Part shown: one piece after another, positions 1 to 7,382 of the stretch
Position numbering within the stretch: position 1 is the stretch's first letter
How the letters are laid out: every line of letters begins with the position of its first letter
Assembly: GCA_002495675.1 (NCBI GenBank)
Contig: DAGH01000007.1
Coordinates: forward strand, 16,870 to 42,600
Length of the DNA: 25,731 bases
Reading direction: 5' to 3'
From: Euryarchaeota archaeon UBA182
GTDB lineage: Archaea; Thermoplasmatota; Poseidoniia; Poseidoniales; Thalassarchaeaceae
Notes under the pieces: generated by a model
Seen by the model: the letters and a program-made list of their open reading frames with translations, nothing else
Told to the model about the DNA's origin: nothing
The model's database searches: none
Translations under genes and position numbers: made by a program

Positions 1-195
1 TGGTCAATTACTGTGAGGTCGACACCCCTCGTTTTGCATATTGAGTATATGACCACACCAATTACGACCGACCTCACGAAGACCATGGACCAGACATCCG
101 CATCTGAAGAGGTCCATTTTACCAGGGCATTCATGGAACCGAATGATAAACTCGCAAATAGCATCCATGCTACCGCTGTTTTGGGAGAATCGTAA
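1..195 (+). CDS. Possible 3' end of a gene entering from the left (unrecognised)
   Basis: This frame is open from the first base of the window and stops at TAA 193-195, so it may be the C-terminal 64 residues of a protein that begins outside. Within the window it could also start at GTG 13 or ATG 49; the ATG version would be 48 residues and has no Shine-Dalgarno sequence. I recognise no domain. A competing reading is a different frame that ends with TGA at 42-44, which could equally be the tail of the upstream gene. It converges on parA, whose stop lies 2 bases away. Low confidence that it is coding. Confidence 0.25.
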   Translation, partial: WSITVRSTPLVLHIEYMTTPITTDLTKTMDQTSASEEVHFTRAFMEPNDKLANSIHATAVLGES

Positions 196-196
196 C

Positions 197-1201
197 TCAT
201 CGGGGGTCTATCCCCCACCTTTTCTCTAGTTCCAATACTGCAGAGAGATAATCCCTTCCTCCGTGGCTTTCTGGATCATGGAGGTGTATAGGAACACCAT
301 GAGCTGGTGCCTCGGCCAGTCTGACATTTCTCCTGATAGGTGGATCGACGATGAGGTTTCCGTAGGCTTCCCTCAATTCGTTCGCAACTTGTACGTTCAG
401 ATGTATTCGGCTATTGTGCATGGTTAGGAGTATCCCGTCGACCCCCAGGTTGGCGGAAAACAAATTCCTAACCTCTCGAATGGTTCCTGCTAACATGGCA
501 AGGCCTTCAAGGGCGAAATATTCTGTTTGAACTGGAACAATCAAACCATTACTCGCCACTAGTGCATTTATTGTCACAATTCCGAGTGACGGTGGTGTAT
601 CAATCAAGATCATATCGTAGTGAGGCAAAAGAGGCTCTATTGCCTCAGTAAGGCGCCTTTCCCTACCCAACTGTCTCAATAATTCATTGTCCAAACCGAC
701 CAATGATCTGTCGCCCACAATCATGTGCACACCCTCAACTGCTGTCTGATGTCTTGATTCCACAGCTCTTTCTGGTGCAAGAATCAGATCTCTGGTGGTG
801 GCCTTCACCAGCCTCTTATCCACGCCTAGACCTGTGGCGCAGTTCCCCTGAGCATCAGCGTCTATGACCAAGACACGGTGGCCTCTCAATCCTAGTTGGG
901 CTGCGATGTTGATAACGGTGGTCGTTTTTCCAACGCCCCCCTTTTGGTTGGTAACCGTCACGATCCTAGCACGCCCTCTGTCTGATGGGTTTCCACGGGG
1001 CAGCGATAGTGGATTGGGGCTGGATTGTCCCTTCCGATCCTCTGAGTAATCTTGCTTTTCCTGTTCGACAAAGTCAACATCGATGATCTGTTCGTCATCG
1101 ACTGTGGCTCGCTCAACACTCACGGATATTTGAGTCGCTAGTTGCAATTCAAGATACCGCCAATCACATGCATCCATTCTATGATTGGCGGGGATGATCA
1201 T
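197..1201 (-). CDS. parA: ParA/Soj-family partition ATPase
   Basis: A deviant Walker ATPase of the ParA/Soj/MinD class, which uses ATP-dependent dimerisation on DNA to position chromosomes, plasmids or complexes. The 334-residue protein has the deviant Walker A motif KGGVGKT at residues 87-93 (both lysines present), the switch region DADAQGN at about 114-120, and Walker B ILIDTPPSLG with Asp at about 201. The ATPase core begins only near residue 78; before it lies an acidic extension unlike standard Soj proteins. The frame extends further upstream to 1300, but ATG 1201 is chosen because it overlaps the stop of the preceding SAP gene by one base (TGATG), typical of translational coupling, and avoids a 100-nt overlap. 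No ParB is visible nearby. Family very sure; role in chromosome segregation is inference. Confidence 0.93.
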   Translation of the reverse strand: MIIPANHRMDACDWRYLELQLATQISVSVERATVDDEQIIDVDFVEQEKQDYSEDRKGQSSPNPLSLPRGNPSDRGRARIVTVTNQKGGVGKTTTVINIAAQLGLRGHRVLVIDADAQGNCATGLGVDKRLVKATTRDLILAPERAVESRHQTAVEGVHMIVGDRSLVGLDNELLRQLGRERRLTEAIEPLLPHYDMILIDTPPSLGIVTINALVASNGLIVPVQTEYFALEGLAMLAGTIREVRNLFSANLGVDGILLTMHNSRIHLNVQVANELREAYGNLIVDPPIRRNVRLAEAPAHGVPIHLHDPESHGGRDYLSAVLELEKRWGIDPR

Positions 1202-3354
1202 CAATCCGAGGCTGTTGAGATTTGTATCCACCCACCGACTCTCGCCGTCGTAGCGTCCATGACTGCGTTGAAATTGTAATCTCTGTTCGATTGGCTCCAT
1301 TCACTGGAAGCTACGACTGTGACGATCCCAGTGGATAAGTCGCTTGATAGAAGGTCTGAGAGATCATCTGCCTCTCCTGAGAGTACTCTATAACCCAATG
1401 AATTTGTCTTTACGGCGCTCTGTTCAGACAGGACTTGTTCCACCTGAGAATAACGTCCTTGTGCTAACAGCCTACTTCCAAGATAATCTAGAGTCAGGGT
1501 TGACGGAACAGAAGTTTTGTCCCATGAGACTTCTCCTTCCTGATATTGACCAGATTCTAGGATCGAGCATTCCTGCCCGTCCATCGAAAGATGGATCCAA
1601 CCAGACCTATCTTGGGTATCGACCCAAGAGAGATTCCAATTCATATCCCCGAGTAGATGGTTTGCCTTCCAGAAATAACCCCCCGAGTCCACAGCTACAG
1701 AGGCGTCACTTGTGGGATAAGTTGCCATCATGCAGGCCACAGTTTCCTCTATGTTCAATCTGGAGTCAGATTCGTCTGGCATATGCGAAGTCCAATCCCT
1801 TTTCCCAGCACTGGTCGGTCTATCATCCCCTGGTGATGGTTTTGAATCGTACTCATCATACCAATTCACAGCGTTATTCCCCTTTTCCACACTGGTGACG
1901 GTCATGTCCATTCTTATGTCCAATCTACCCTCTGGTAAAGTGGCGTCGCTGATCGCACTTGCAAATACATTGCAATCTGATCTCGAGAGTGACTTGTCAA
2001 GCCGTATGTTAGCAGTTTGTTGCACTGGCCAAGGAACTTGAGGGTTGACGAGAATATCCAGTGTGATGTATCCCAGACAATGCTCTACTTCTTTGTGGGA
2101 AATTGATATAGGATAGACATACCCGTGAATTGGATGGTTTCTCTCTTGTTTGACACTCCATTCCCAAGTAGAGTCTTCATCTGATACAGCCCCCTCCTCC
2201 AACACCTCGTTTTCAAAGAAATCCTGGAGATCCATGGGCAAAAGAGGCACGGCCAATAGTGGTGCTATAGCCCCGAGCCCTGGGACTAGGCTCGATCCGA
2301 ACGTGGTGGCTTCTAGTTCAGTTGATTCCCCATCAGAATCTGAAAAGGATGCTGTGGTTTCAGTTCTAATCACAGACTTATCTGAAATGTGCCTGTATGA
2401 ATCTGTGCGCATCAAAAGCTGATTATCAGGGTAAGACCAACCTGCATTACTGCATTCTACTCCATTATCCCTCCATGTCTTCCCTTGAAGGTCGACTTTG
2501 ATATCATGATTCACCACTTGTTTTACTGCTAAGCTAGCCCTTCCGTAGGCATCATTCACACTAAAGGCCCCCCTGTGATCTAAATCACTGGGAAAAATTG
2601 TATCCTGGTCAGAACCTTCTTCGATGCTTATTGAGCCAGTCCCAGAGACCTCCACATCGACTTCTGAACATACTTGGTCGAACGAGCTGGGCGACAGGAA
2701 GTCACGTACGATACTGACCATGTCGTCTCCTTCGACACTGATAGTTGATTGCTGGATTGAGAATTGTATAGAGTCTCCATATCTTACTGGCTGGACAGTG
2801 AATGACGAGTCTCGTTGCAGAATAATCCACAAACCCGCGCTCAACAACAACGCCACAGTTAACCCCGCAGCCAATTGTATTCGTGTGATGGTTAGTCTAT
2901 TCCCAATTTTGTTATTAGTCCCGGATGATTCGCCGGATTTCCTCGATGCACTGGCCCTAATCTTTTCTTTCTCCGGTTGCTCAATGTATTCCTCTGCTTT
3001 GGATTCAACTGATTCATGGGAGTGATTATCTTCCTCATTATCGTCGTCTAACAATAAGATTTCAGACACCGATTCATCAGATTTTATTTTGATGTCTTCT
3101 ACTAATTCAGCATCCATGACCGTCTGTAATTTTTTTTCGGTTTTCCTCTCACTTGTTGATCTATCATGACGATCAAGAAGTGCGTCTATGGCCTGATCCA
3201 TGCTGGGTATGGATTCTTGTTTTTTAGATGGGTCCGAGGCTTCAATGATTCTCTTGATAAGCTCAGACTTGCTTCCTGAAACACGTAGACCCATTCCTTT
3301 GCACATGATTTTCAATTCAGAGGCTTTCATGCCGTTGAGTGCCTCATGATCCAT
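1201..3354 (-). CDS. SAP-domain membrane protein with large ectodomain
   Basis: I do not recognise the full-length protein. At 717 residues it has three parts. Residues 1-42 form a SAP motif (LNGMKASELKIMCKGMGLRV then GSKSELIKRI), a small helix-extension-helix that binds A/T-rich DNA in other proteins. A charged, probably disordered linker follows to about 155. One transmembrane helix lies at about 160-179 with basic residues before it, and then an exported region of about 530 residues, rich in Ser/Asp, with scattered cysteines. The positive-inside rule puts the SAP domain in the cytoplasm. ATG 3354 is preferred over the upstream in-frame start at 3426: AGAGGTG lies 8 nt before it and the SAP fold begins soon after. 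Its stop overlaps the parA start by one base, so the two are likely cotranscribed and coupled. Confidence 0.85.
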   Translation of the reverse strand: MDHEALNGMKASELKIMCKGMGLRVSGSKSELIKRIIEASDPSKKQESIPSMDQAIDALLDRHDRSTSERKTEKKLQTVMDAELVEDIKIKSDESVSEILLLDDDNEEDNHSHESVESKAEEYIEQPEKEKIRASASRKSGESSGTNNKIGNRLTITRIQLAAGLTVALLLSAGLWIILQRDSSFTVQPVRYGDSIQFSIQQSTISVEGDDMVSIVRDFLSPSSFDQVCSEVDVEVSGTGSISIEEGSDQDTIFPSDLDHRGAFSVNDAYGRASLAVKQVVNHDIKVDLQGKTWRDNGVECSNAGWSYPDNQLLMRTDSYRHISDKSVIRTETTASFSDSDGESTELEATTFGSSLVPGLGAIAPLLAVPLLPMDLQDFFENEVLEEGAVSDEDSTWEWSVKQERNHPIHGYVYPISISHKEVEHCLGYITLDILVNPQVPWPVQQTANIRLDKSLSRSDCNVFASAISDATLPEGRLDIRMDMTVTSVEKGNNAVNWYDEYDSKPSPGDDRPTSAGKRDWTSHMPDESDSRLNIEETVACMMATYPTSDASVAVDSGGYFWKANHLLGDMNWNLSWVDTQDRSGWIHLSMDGQECSILESGQYQEGEVSWDKTSVPSTLTLDYLGSRLLAQGRYSQVEQVLSEQSAVKTNSLGYRVLSGEADDLSDLLSSDLSTGIVTVVASSEWSQSNRDYNFNAVMDATTARVGGWIQISTASD

Positions 3355-3492
3355 ACGCGATACACCTCTGGTGGTCTTATCTGGTATCAAGATGTTTTGA
3401 ATGCCTCCCTGAATTGAGTGTCTCACACAATTACTTGGGGAGGTTGGCAGACAGACACAACAGTATCAAATGTGGAGCATCGTGGGAGATAT
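3355..3492. promoter_or_regulatory. Divergent intergenic region, SAP-parA versus rimK
   Basis: About 138 bp separate the preferred starts of the leftward SAP-parA unit (3354) and rightward rimK (3493), so promoters for both directions should lie here. I see no convincing TATA box in either direction. If rimK instead starts at ATG 3418 the gap shrinks to about 63 bp. Confidence 0.4.
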
Positions 3493-4464
3493 GTGGACCC
3501 GCGTTTGGTGATTCTGTCTCGTGGGCCAGGTCTGTATTCGACCATGCGCCTGACGGAAGAGAGTCAGCGATACGGTTTCATTACACGAGTGATAGATCCC
3601 ATGAGCATAAGTACGGCTGTTGACGATGATGGTGGCAGGATATACCACCAGGGCTGGCCAATTCAGGCTGATGCAGTAATACCTCGTATTGGTTTCTCCA
3701 TAACGAGGCCGGGTTCAGGCATTGTTAGGCAGTTTGAGAGGATGGGAGCAATTGTTCACAATACCGCGGATGCGATTCTCCTTAGCAGGGATAAAATTGC
3801 AGCGACCCAAGTAATGGCAGACTGTGGCTTGCCTGTTCCAAAAACCATCAGTGTGGCCTCCATGGAAGACTGTATGCAAGCCCTGCGAACTATAGGCAGT
3901 TACCCGCTTGTCATCAAGGCAAGCGAGGGCACACAGGGAGCCAGCGTTTTTTTGCTAGATGACGAGACAAGAGCCATTTCCCTGCTCGCCCAAATGTTTC
4001 AGAGGGGTATGCGCCCTTTGGTACAGGAATACATCAAAGAATCCCATGGGAGAGATATCAGAGCCATAGTCGTAAGGGGGAGGGTTGTAGCTAGTATGGT
4101 AAGAAAGGCTCGTGGTACTGAATTCAGATCCAACTTCCACCTCGGGGGATCGGTAGAGGCCATTAAGTTGACTCCGGATCAAGAAAGTGTCGCTATCAGA
4201 GCTGCAAATGAGCTTGGACTAGATGTGGCTGGTGTGGATATGTTGGACTCTACTTCTGGACCTCTTGTGCTTGAAGCGAATTCGAGTCCGGGACTAGAGG
4301 GAATTGAGCGGGCGACCGGAATTAATGTTGCAGCAAGGATAGTGTCCAGCCTCAGAGCGAGAGTCAGAGAAAGGATCGAGGAAGGAGGTACGCTTCCAAA
4401 TCAAGGTGTTCCTGACGGCTCCTCGATCGGGAGTCGTGTGAATTCCAATGAGGCGTCGGGTTAG
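3493..4464 (+). CDS. rimK: RimK-type ATP-grasp glutamate ligase
   Basis: ATP-grasp ligase very close to bacterial RimK, which adds glutamates to the C-terminus of ribosomal protein S6. It matches E. coli RimK as I recall it along its length: the ILSRGPGLYST N-terminus, DAVIPRIG.SIT, the ATP-grasp lysine segment PLVIKASEGTQG, VQEYIKE..GRDIRA, FRSN.HLGG, and the Mg-binding GPLVLEANSSPGLEGIE. The preferred start is GTG 3493, with GGGAG 4 nt upstream; it gives 323 residues and an N-terminus beginning two residues before that of E. coli RimK. ATG 3418 would add 25 unmatched residues. The C-terminal tail of about 30 residues beyond the fold is poorly conserved. Archaeal relatives (LysX, MptN, CofF) use other substrates, so S6-like glutamylation is not assured, but the motifs are nearest RimK. 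Confidence 0.9.
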   Translation: MDPRLVILSRGPGLYSTMRLTEESQRYGFITRVIDPMSISTAVDDDGGRIYHQGWPIQADAVIPRIGFSITRPGSGIVRQFERMGAIVHNTADAILLSRDKIAATQVMADCGLPVPKTISVASMEDCMQALRTIGSYPLVIKASEGTQGASVFLLDDETRAISLLAQMFQRGMRPLVQEYIKESHGRDIRAIVVRGRVVASMVRKARGTEFRSNFHLGGSVEAIKLTPDQESVAIRAANELGLDVAGVDMLDSTSGPLVLEANSSPGLEGIERATGINVAARIVSSLRARVRERIEEGGTLPNQGVPDGSSIGSRVNSNEASG

Positions 4465-4595
4465 TCTTATCCCAACATGAACGACTTGGATTGATTGGAA
4501 AATCAGGCAAGTATTCAAGATGTAGTGGTCGCTTTCCCGGCCGTCTCGTGAGAGACAGGGATGCACGCACCGCCGGTGCCGATGAGGTCACTGAT

Positions 4596-5675
4596 ATGGA
4601 AATTAACGAAGCTGATGGTTCCAACAATCCCAGACAGATCAGGCTTGATGCCCAGAACAAAGTCTTGCCAAATCGCCTACATAGACTCAGGAAACTATCT
4701 TGGTTTGAGTGTTGGCTTTCGCAGTTAAGATCGGAGAAGAAGAGTATCCACACAATCAGGGCCTACGAACGAGCTGCCAAGGGAATTTCAGAAATTGTCT
4801 TGCCGGGAGAAGAGTCGTCCTTACAAAGCAATTTTCTTAATTTGAGCGTTGAAAAGGCTCACAACTTACTGGATCCTGACACAGGGAGAGTCGATTCTTG
4901 GATATCGACACTTGATACCCTCAGTCCTTCAAGCGTGAATGCAAGAATGGCAGCCGCCACTCACCTGTTGAAATGGTTTGGACACACAATGCCAGAGTGG
5001 ATCAGGAGGCCGAACAGACGAAGACCCCTTCCAAAAACCCTCAACAAAAGAGAAGTTTCCAAGTTTAAATCGACTGTCTTGGAGGTAAAGGATCCGATTG
5101 TGAAGCCCTTGACCACAATGATGTTGGAAACTGGTGTGAGAGTCTCAGAAATTTGTAATATGGACGTTGATGACGTTGATCTGGATGATCTCTCTGCATT
5201 GATCCTAGGCGGCAAAGGCGAGAAGGACCGAACCGTGTTATTCACAGACTTAACTGCAGAGGGGATCCAAGAATGGATGGCTGAAAGGAAGGTGCGAGCT
5301 GGGAAACAAGTCAAAGAGGAGCGTCGAGCGTTATTTTTAACAAAAAATGGACATAGAATCACACCGCGTTGGGTCCAGAAACTGATGGACAAAATTGCTG
5401 ACAAGGCCGAGATAAAGCGGTCTCGGTTGACACCGCACACGCTGAGACACACTTTTGCCTCCGGATTACTAGAGAGGGGTGCTGATCTGGTGACAATCCA
5501 AAGACTGCTTGGTCACGCTAGCATAGCGACTACTAGGGTCTACCTAGAGATAAGTGACCAGACACTGAGGGAAATTTACAAGAGAGCCCAGATGCCCATC
5601 CCTAAGATCAGTAGCCCGTCACCCGATTCTGATCTTCAGGGGACATTACACGGTGTGTTTCCTTCATCTTCTTGA
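4596..5675 (+). CDS. xerA: XerA/XerC-like tyrosine recombinase
   Basis: Site-specific tyrosine recombinase of the Xer type, the class that resolves chromosome dimers at dif sites in bacteria and archaea. The 359-residue protein has an N-terminal SAM-like core-binding domain at about 33-128 and a catalytic domain with the full active-site set: R182 (ETGVRVSE), K207 (GGKGEKDR), H281 and R284 (HTLRHTFA), H307 (LLGHASI) and nucleophile Y316 (TTRVYLE). ATG 4596 is preferred over an upstream frame start at 4491 because GAGGT lies 7 nt before it. An unusual Pro/Ser-rich tail of about 30 residues follows the catalytic core. Single copy, with no phage or IS genes beside it, which favours a housekeeping Xer over a mobile-element integrase. 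Confidence 0.92.
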   Translation: MEINEADGSNNPRQIRLDAQNKVLPNRLHRLRKLSWFECWLSQLRSEKKSIHTIRAYERAAKGISEIVLPGEESSLQSNFLNLSVEKAHNLLDPDTGRVDSWISTLDTLSPSSVNARMAAATHLLKWFGHTMPEWIRRPNRRRPLPKTLNKREVSKFKSTVLEVKDPIVKPLTTMMLETGVRVSEICNMDVDDVDLDDLSALILGGKGEKDRTVLFTDLTAEGIQEWMAERKVRAGKQVKEERRALFLTKNGHRITPRWVQKLMDKIADKAEIKRSRLTPHTLRHTFASGLLERGADLVTIQRLLGHASIATTRVYLEISDQTLREIYKRAQMPIPKISSPSPDSDLQGTLHGVFPSSS

Positions 5676-5858
5676 TGGGTTTTTCTTTGATTTCCTCTTT
5701 TCCAGTTTGTCGATGCCTTGCCATGACCTGTCTGCCTTGACCTTTTGACCTATATGTCCCTCCAAAGGACAATACTTTCCGCTTCTGCATCTACTGCAAT
5801 TGTCCTTTGGTGGTTTGTCGATCTTTTTTGTCAATCTGCCGTACTTCCTCCTAGGCAC
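5664..5858 (-). CDS. Possible small basic zinc-finger protein
   Basis: A 64-residue frame from GTG 5858, rich in Lys/Arg, with the cysteine/histidine cluster CSRCRSGKYCPLEGH (CxxC-x5-C-x4-H), which could bind zinc. The frame stays open upstream as far as a TGA near 5912 and still reads protein-like there (GYQPPELDPTVPRRKYG), but contains no better start codon, so it may be N-terminally decayed or start at GTG. It ends inside the last codons of xerA on the other strand. The cysteine codons coincide with the 12-bp inverted repeat at 5762-5810, so the signal could be DNA structure rather than protein. Small zinc-finger proteins are common in archaea, but this one is not recognised. Confidence 0.35.
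   Translation of the reverse strand: MPRRKYGRLTKKIDKPPKDNCSRCRSGKYCPLEGHIGQKVKADRSWQGIDKLEKRKSKKNPSRR
5676..5702 (+). terminator. T-rich terminator after xerA
   Basis: Directly after the xerA stop the coding strand runs into clustered thymines (TTTTTCTTTGATTTCC and then TTTT). Archaeal RNA polymerase terminates at such T-runs without needing a hairpin. Confidence 0.4.
5762..5810. repeat. Perfect 12-bp inverted repeat downstream of xerA
   Basis: CCAAAGGACAAT at 5762-5773 is matched exactly by its reverse complement ATTGTCCTTTGG at 5799-5810, with a 25-nt loop. The loop itself contains TGCA repeated around 5 nt, which could extend the structure. The loop is longer than the 6-8 bp centre of known dif sites. 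It could be a protein-binding site, a transcript hairpin or an RNA element. Confidence 0.75.
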
Positions 5859-5895
5859 GGTTGGATCTAATTCTGGCGGCTGATAGCCTTGTTGG

Positions 5896-5905
5896 AATAA
5901 AAAAC
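5896..5905 (+). promoter_or_regulatory. Possible TATA box for the 5929 gene
   Basis: AATAAAAAAC lies about 25-33 bases before GTG 5929, the spacing expected between an archaeal TATA box and a start of transcription. This would give an almost leaderless transcript, which fits the lack of a Shine-Dalgarno sequence before that start. A match by chance is quite possible. Confidence 0.3.
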
Positions 5906-5928
5906 CTCAATCCCGATAGTGTGCTCGG

Positions 5929-6663
5929 GTGCATGTGGCATCTAACGAGAAGGTTGCTATCCGTCTTTTTGCCCAAGTTTGGGCCCCGAGACCGATGATG
6001 GGGGTTGACAATGACAACACCCTGAGAACAACCGTTCGTTCAAACGCCAAAAGGAAAATCATACTTGGCGACGTTGCTCAGGCATTTCTCAGAGCCTTTG
6101 GGCCCTCCGACCCCCCAAAATTAGTGGGGGATTTAGGCTTTGATGAACAGAAATGGGAAATCACCGCGTTTGCATTCGAGACGGAATTATCCATAATTTC
6201 TAGGCCCTACTGGGGATTTGGCGTGTTCACAAAATGTTTCCTAAATGAAATCAGAATGGTTGGGAAAGGGAAGATCATTGACCGGACTATTTACGACTCT
6301 CTTTCCTTCCTTGGGAGGAATCCGTGGGAACCAGTTTGGACTCGCAGGTTCGAGCGCAACACAGGGATGGGCGTCACGGAGCAGGCAGAGATCTGGAAAA
6401 ACAGTCAACTCAGGGCTGAGACGGTAATGAGAGAAATTCTGAGAGAGATGATCTCAATCTCTGGGGGAGCAGGAGGGCAGGACTTCCGTGAATGTGCGGT
6501 CGATCTGGAGATGGCGAGAGTCGCTCTTGATGATCGGAACAGCCATGCATTCGAAAGGGCGATATCAAGAGTATCGGGGCTTCTGAACATCAAGGCCCAT
6601 GACACATGGGGAGAGTTGAATGATTCTGACGGATCGGAAGTAATTGATCTTACTGGGGACTGA
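5929..6663 (+). CDS. Unrecognised 244-residue soluble protein
   Basis: I do not recognise this protein. It has no signal peptide or transmembrane segment, is mixed alpha/beta in composition and ends in an acidic tail (GELNDSDGSEVIDLTGD). A helical stretch at about 155-220 has heptad-like spacing of charged and hydrophobic residues. GTG 5929 gives the longest form; GTG 5935 and ATG 5995 or 5998 are alternatives and none has a clear ribosome-binding site. Codon use resembles the neighbours and the frame is uninterrupted for 735 bases, which supports real coding. It converges on secG with 4 bases between the stops. Its position between xerA and a translocon gene gives no firm clue to function. 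Confidence 0.7.
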   Translation: MHVASNEKVAIRLFAQVWAPRPMMGVDNDNTLRTTVRSNAKRKIILGDVAQAFLRAFGPSDPPKLVGDLGFDEQKWEITAFAFETELSIISRPYWGFGVFTKCFLNEIRMVGKGKIIDRTIYDSLSFLGRNPWEPVWTRRFERNTGMGVTEQAEIWKNSQLRAETVMREILREMISISGGAGGQDFRECAVDLEMARVALDDRNSHAFERAISRVSGLLNIKAHDTWGELNDSDGSEVIDLTGD

Positions 6664-6667
6664 GCCC

Positions 6668-6847
6668 TCAACCGAACATCCACTGAATGACGCCGTGTTG
6701 GGCCAGATAAATGATAATCGAGAAGACGATGCAAGCTCCGTAAACGGCGCTTTTTGGGATCTGAATAGCATCTTCGGATTCTTCATCGAAATATCGAATG
6801 AGACCGGCAGCTTGCTGGATACCGCTGTTTTTTTCTTTCTTAGCCAC
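6668..6847 (-). CDS. secG: Preprotein translocase SecG / Sec61-beta subunit
   Basis: Small tail-anchored third subunit of the archaeal SecYE-beta channel. The 59-residue protein has the family layout: a short basic cytosolic start (AKKEKNSG), the AAGLIRYFDEES segment matching the usual GAGL.R.YEEE motif, then I.IPKSAV, and one C-terminal transmembrane helix (about 35-55). GTG 6847 is chosen because it gives the normal xAKKxK N-terminus and normal length; the frame runs back to a TTG at 6886, whose additional residues do not resemble the family. It follows the 6903-7313 gene on the same strand with a 55-base gap, so the two may be cotranscribed. Confidence 0.85.
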   Translation of the reverse strand: MAKKEKNSGIQQAAGLIRYFDEESEDAIQIPKSAVYGACIVFSIIIYLAQHGVIQWMFG

Positions 6848-6902
6848 GCTCCTGGGACCATGGTGGCATATTTGAATGAAGCCCAAAGCTAGTTCTGATG
6901 TT

Positions 6903-7313
6903 CTATGGGTCTAGGGTCTCGATCAGAACACAGCCACCCTCTATTTCTGTGACGGTTCTTGCAACCCCAACAGCAGCGTCGATACCAGACGTCATGACCA
7001 ACTCTCGTCGACCGAGAGTTGGGTTGTCGAGTATGATTCGATGAGACAGTGTGCTTAGCATGGATTTATCCACGACTTGCCATATCCACTCATGTTCAGT
7101 GACTGTTATGATCGCCTCTACGGGTAGTAAATCAGTTTGAAGATGGGATGCTTTCTTCGCCCTCTGAACTAGCTCTTCGAGTTTTTTTCTGCCTTTGACC
7201 GGGGTCGTACGGACCCGTCTTCGACTGTTCCTGAGTATTCTCCTGCTCTCGCTCCGATTGTGCACGCATCCCATCCTGCGACCGCGGTCGCGGTGGAAAG
7301 TCATTTTTTTCAC
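6903..7313 (-). CDS. Unrecognised basic protein upstream of secG
   Basis: I do not recognise this 136-residue protein. Its first 45 residues are strongly basic (RRRVRTTPVKGRKK and neighbours), as in proteins that bind rRNA, tRNA or DNA. The remaining part is a compact, hydrophobic alpha/beta segment (VEAIITVTEHEWIWQVV, then GIDAAVGVARTVTEIEGGC). It has no membrane helix. GTG 7313 is the longest start, ATG 7304 the alternative. It is transcribed towards secG and diverges from the RNA methyltransferase gene across about 69 bp. An RNA-associated role is inference from composition and neighbours only. Confidence 0.65.
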   Translation of the reverse strand: MKKMTFHRDRGRRMGCVHNRSESRRILRNSRRRVRTTPVKGRKKLEELVQRAKKASHLQTDLLPVEAIITVTEHEWIWQVVDKSMLSTLSHRIILDNPTLGRRELVMTSGIDAAVGVARTVTEIEGGCVLIETLDP

Positions 7314-7382
7314 ACTTAATCGTTATTGGAAAATAACAGCTTAAGGCGTTGATTTTGTAAGTACAAGTCCAGTGCTGACGTT

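Noticed and set aside
1344..1898. Rightward 184-residue frame opposite the SAP gene
   Set aside because: It is antisense to the ectodomain coding sequence, with no recognised motif and no ribosome-binding site.
4491..4595. Upstream start for xerA
   Set aside because: The 35 additional residues show no domain similarity, and ATG 4596 has GAGGT at the right spacing.
4596..5675. Phage or integrative-element integrase
   Set aside because: No attachment-site duplication, excisionase, tRNA target or other element genes are beside it; housekeeping XerA fits better.
6565..6861. Longer leftward frame over secG
   Set aside because: It is a different frame from the family-like Sec61-beta sequence and overlaps the end of the 5929 gene.
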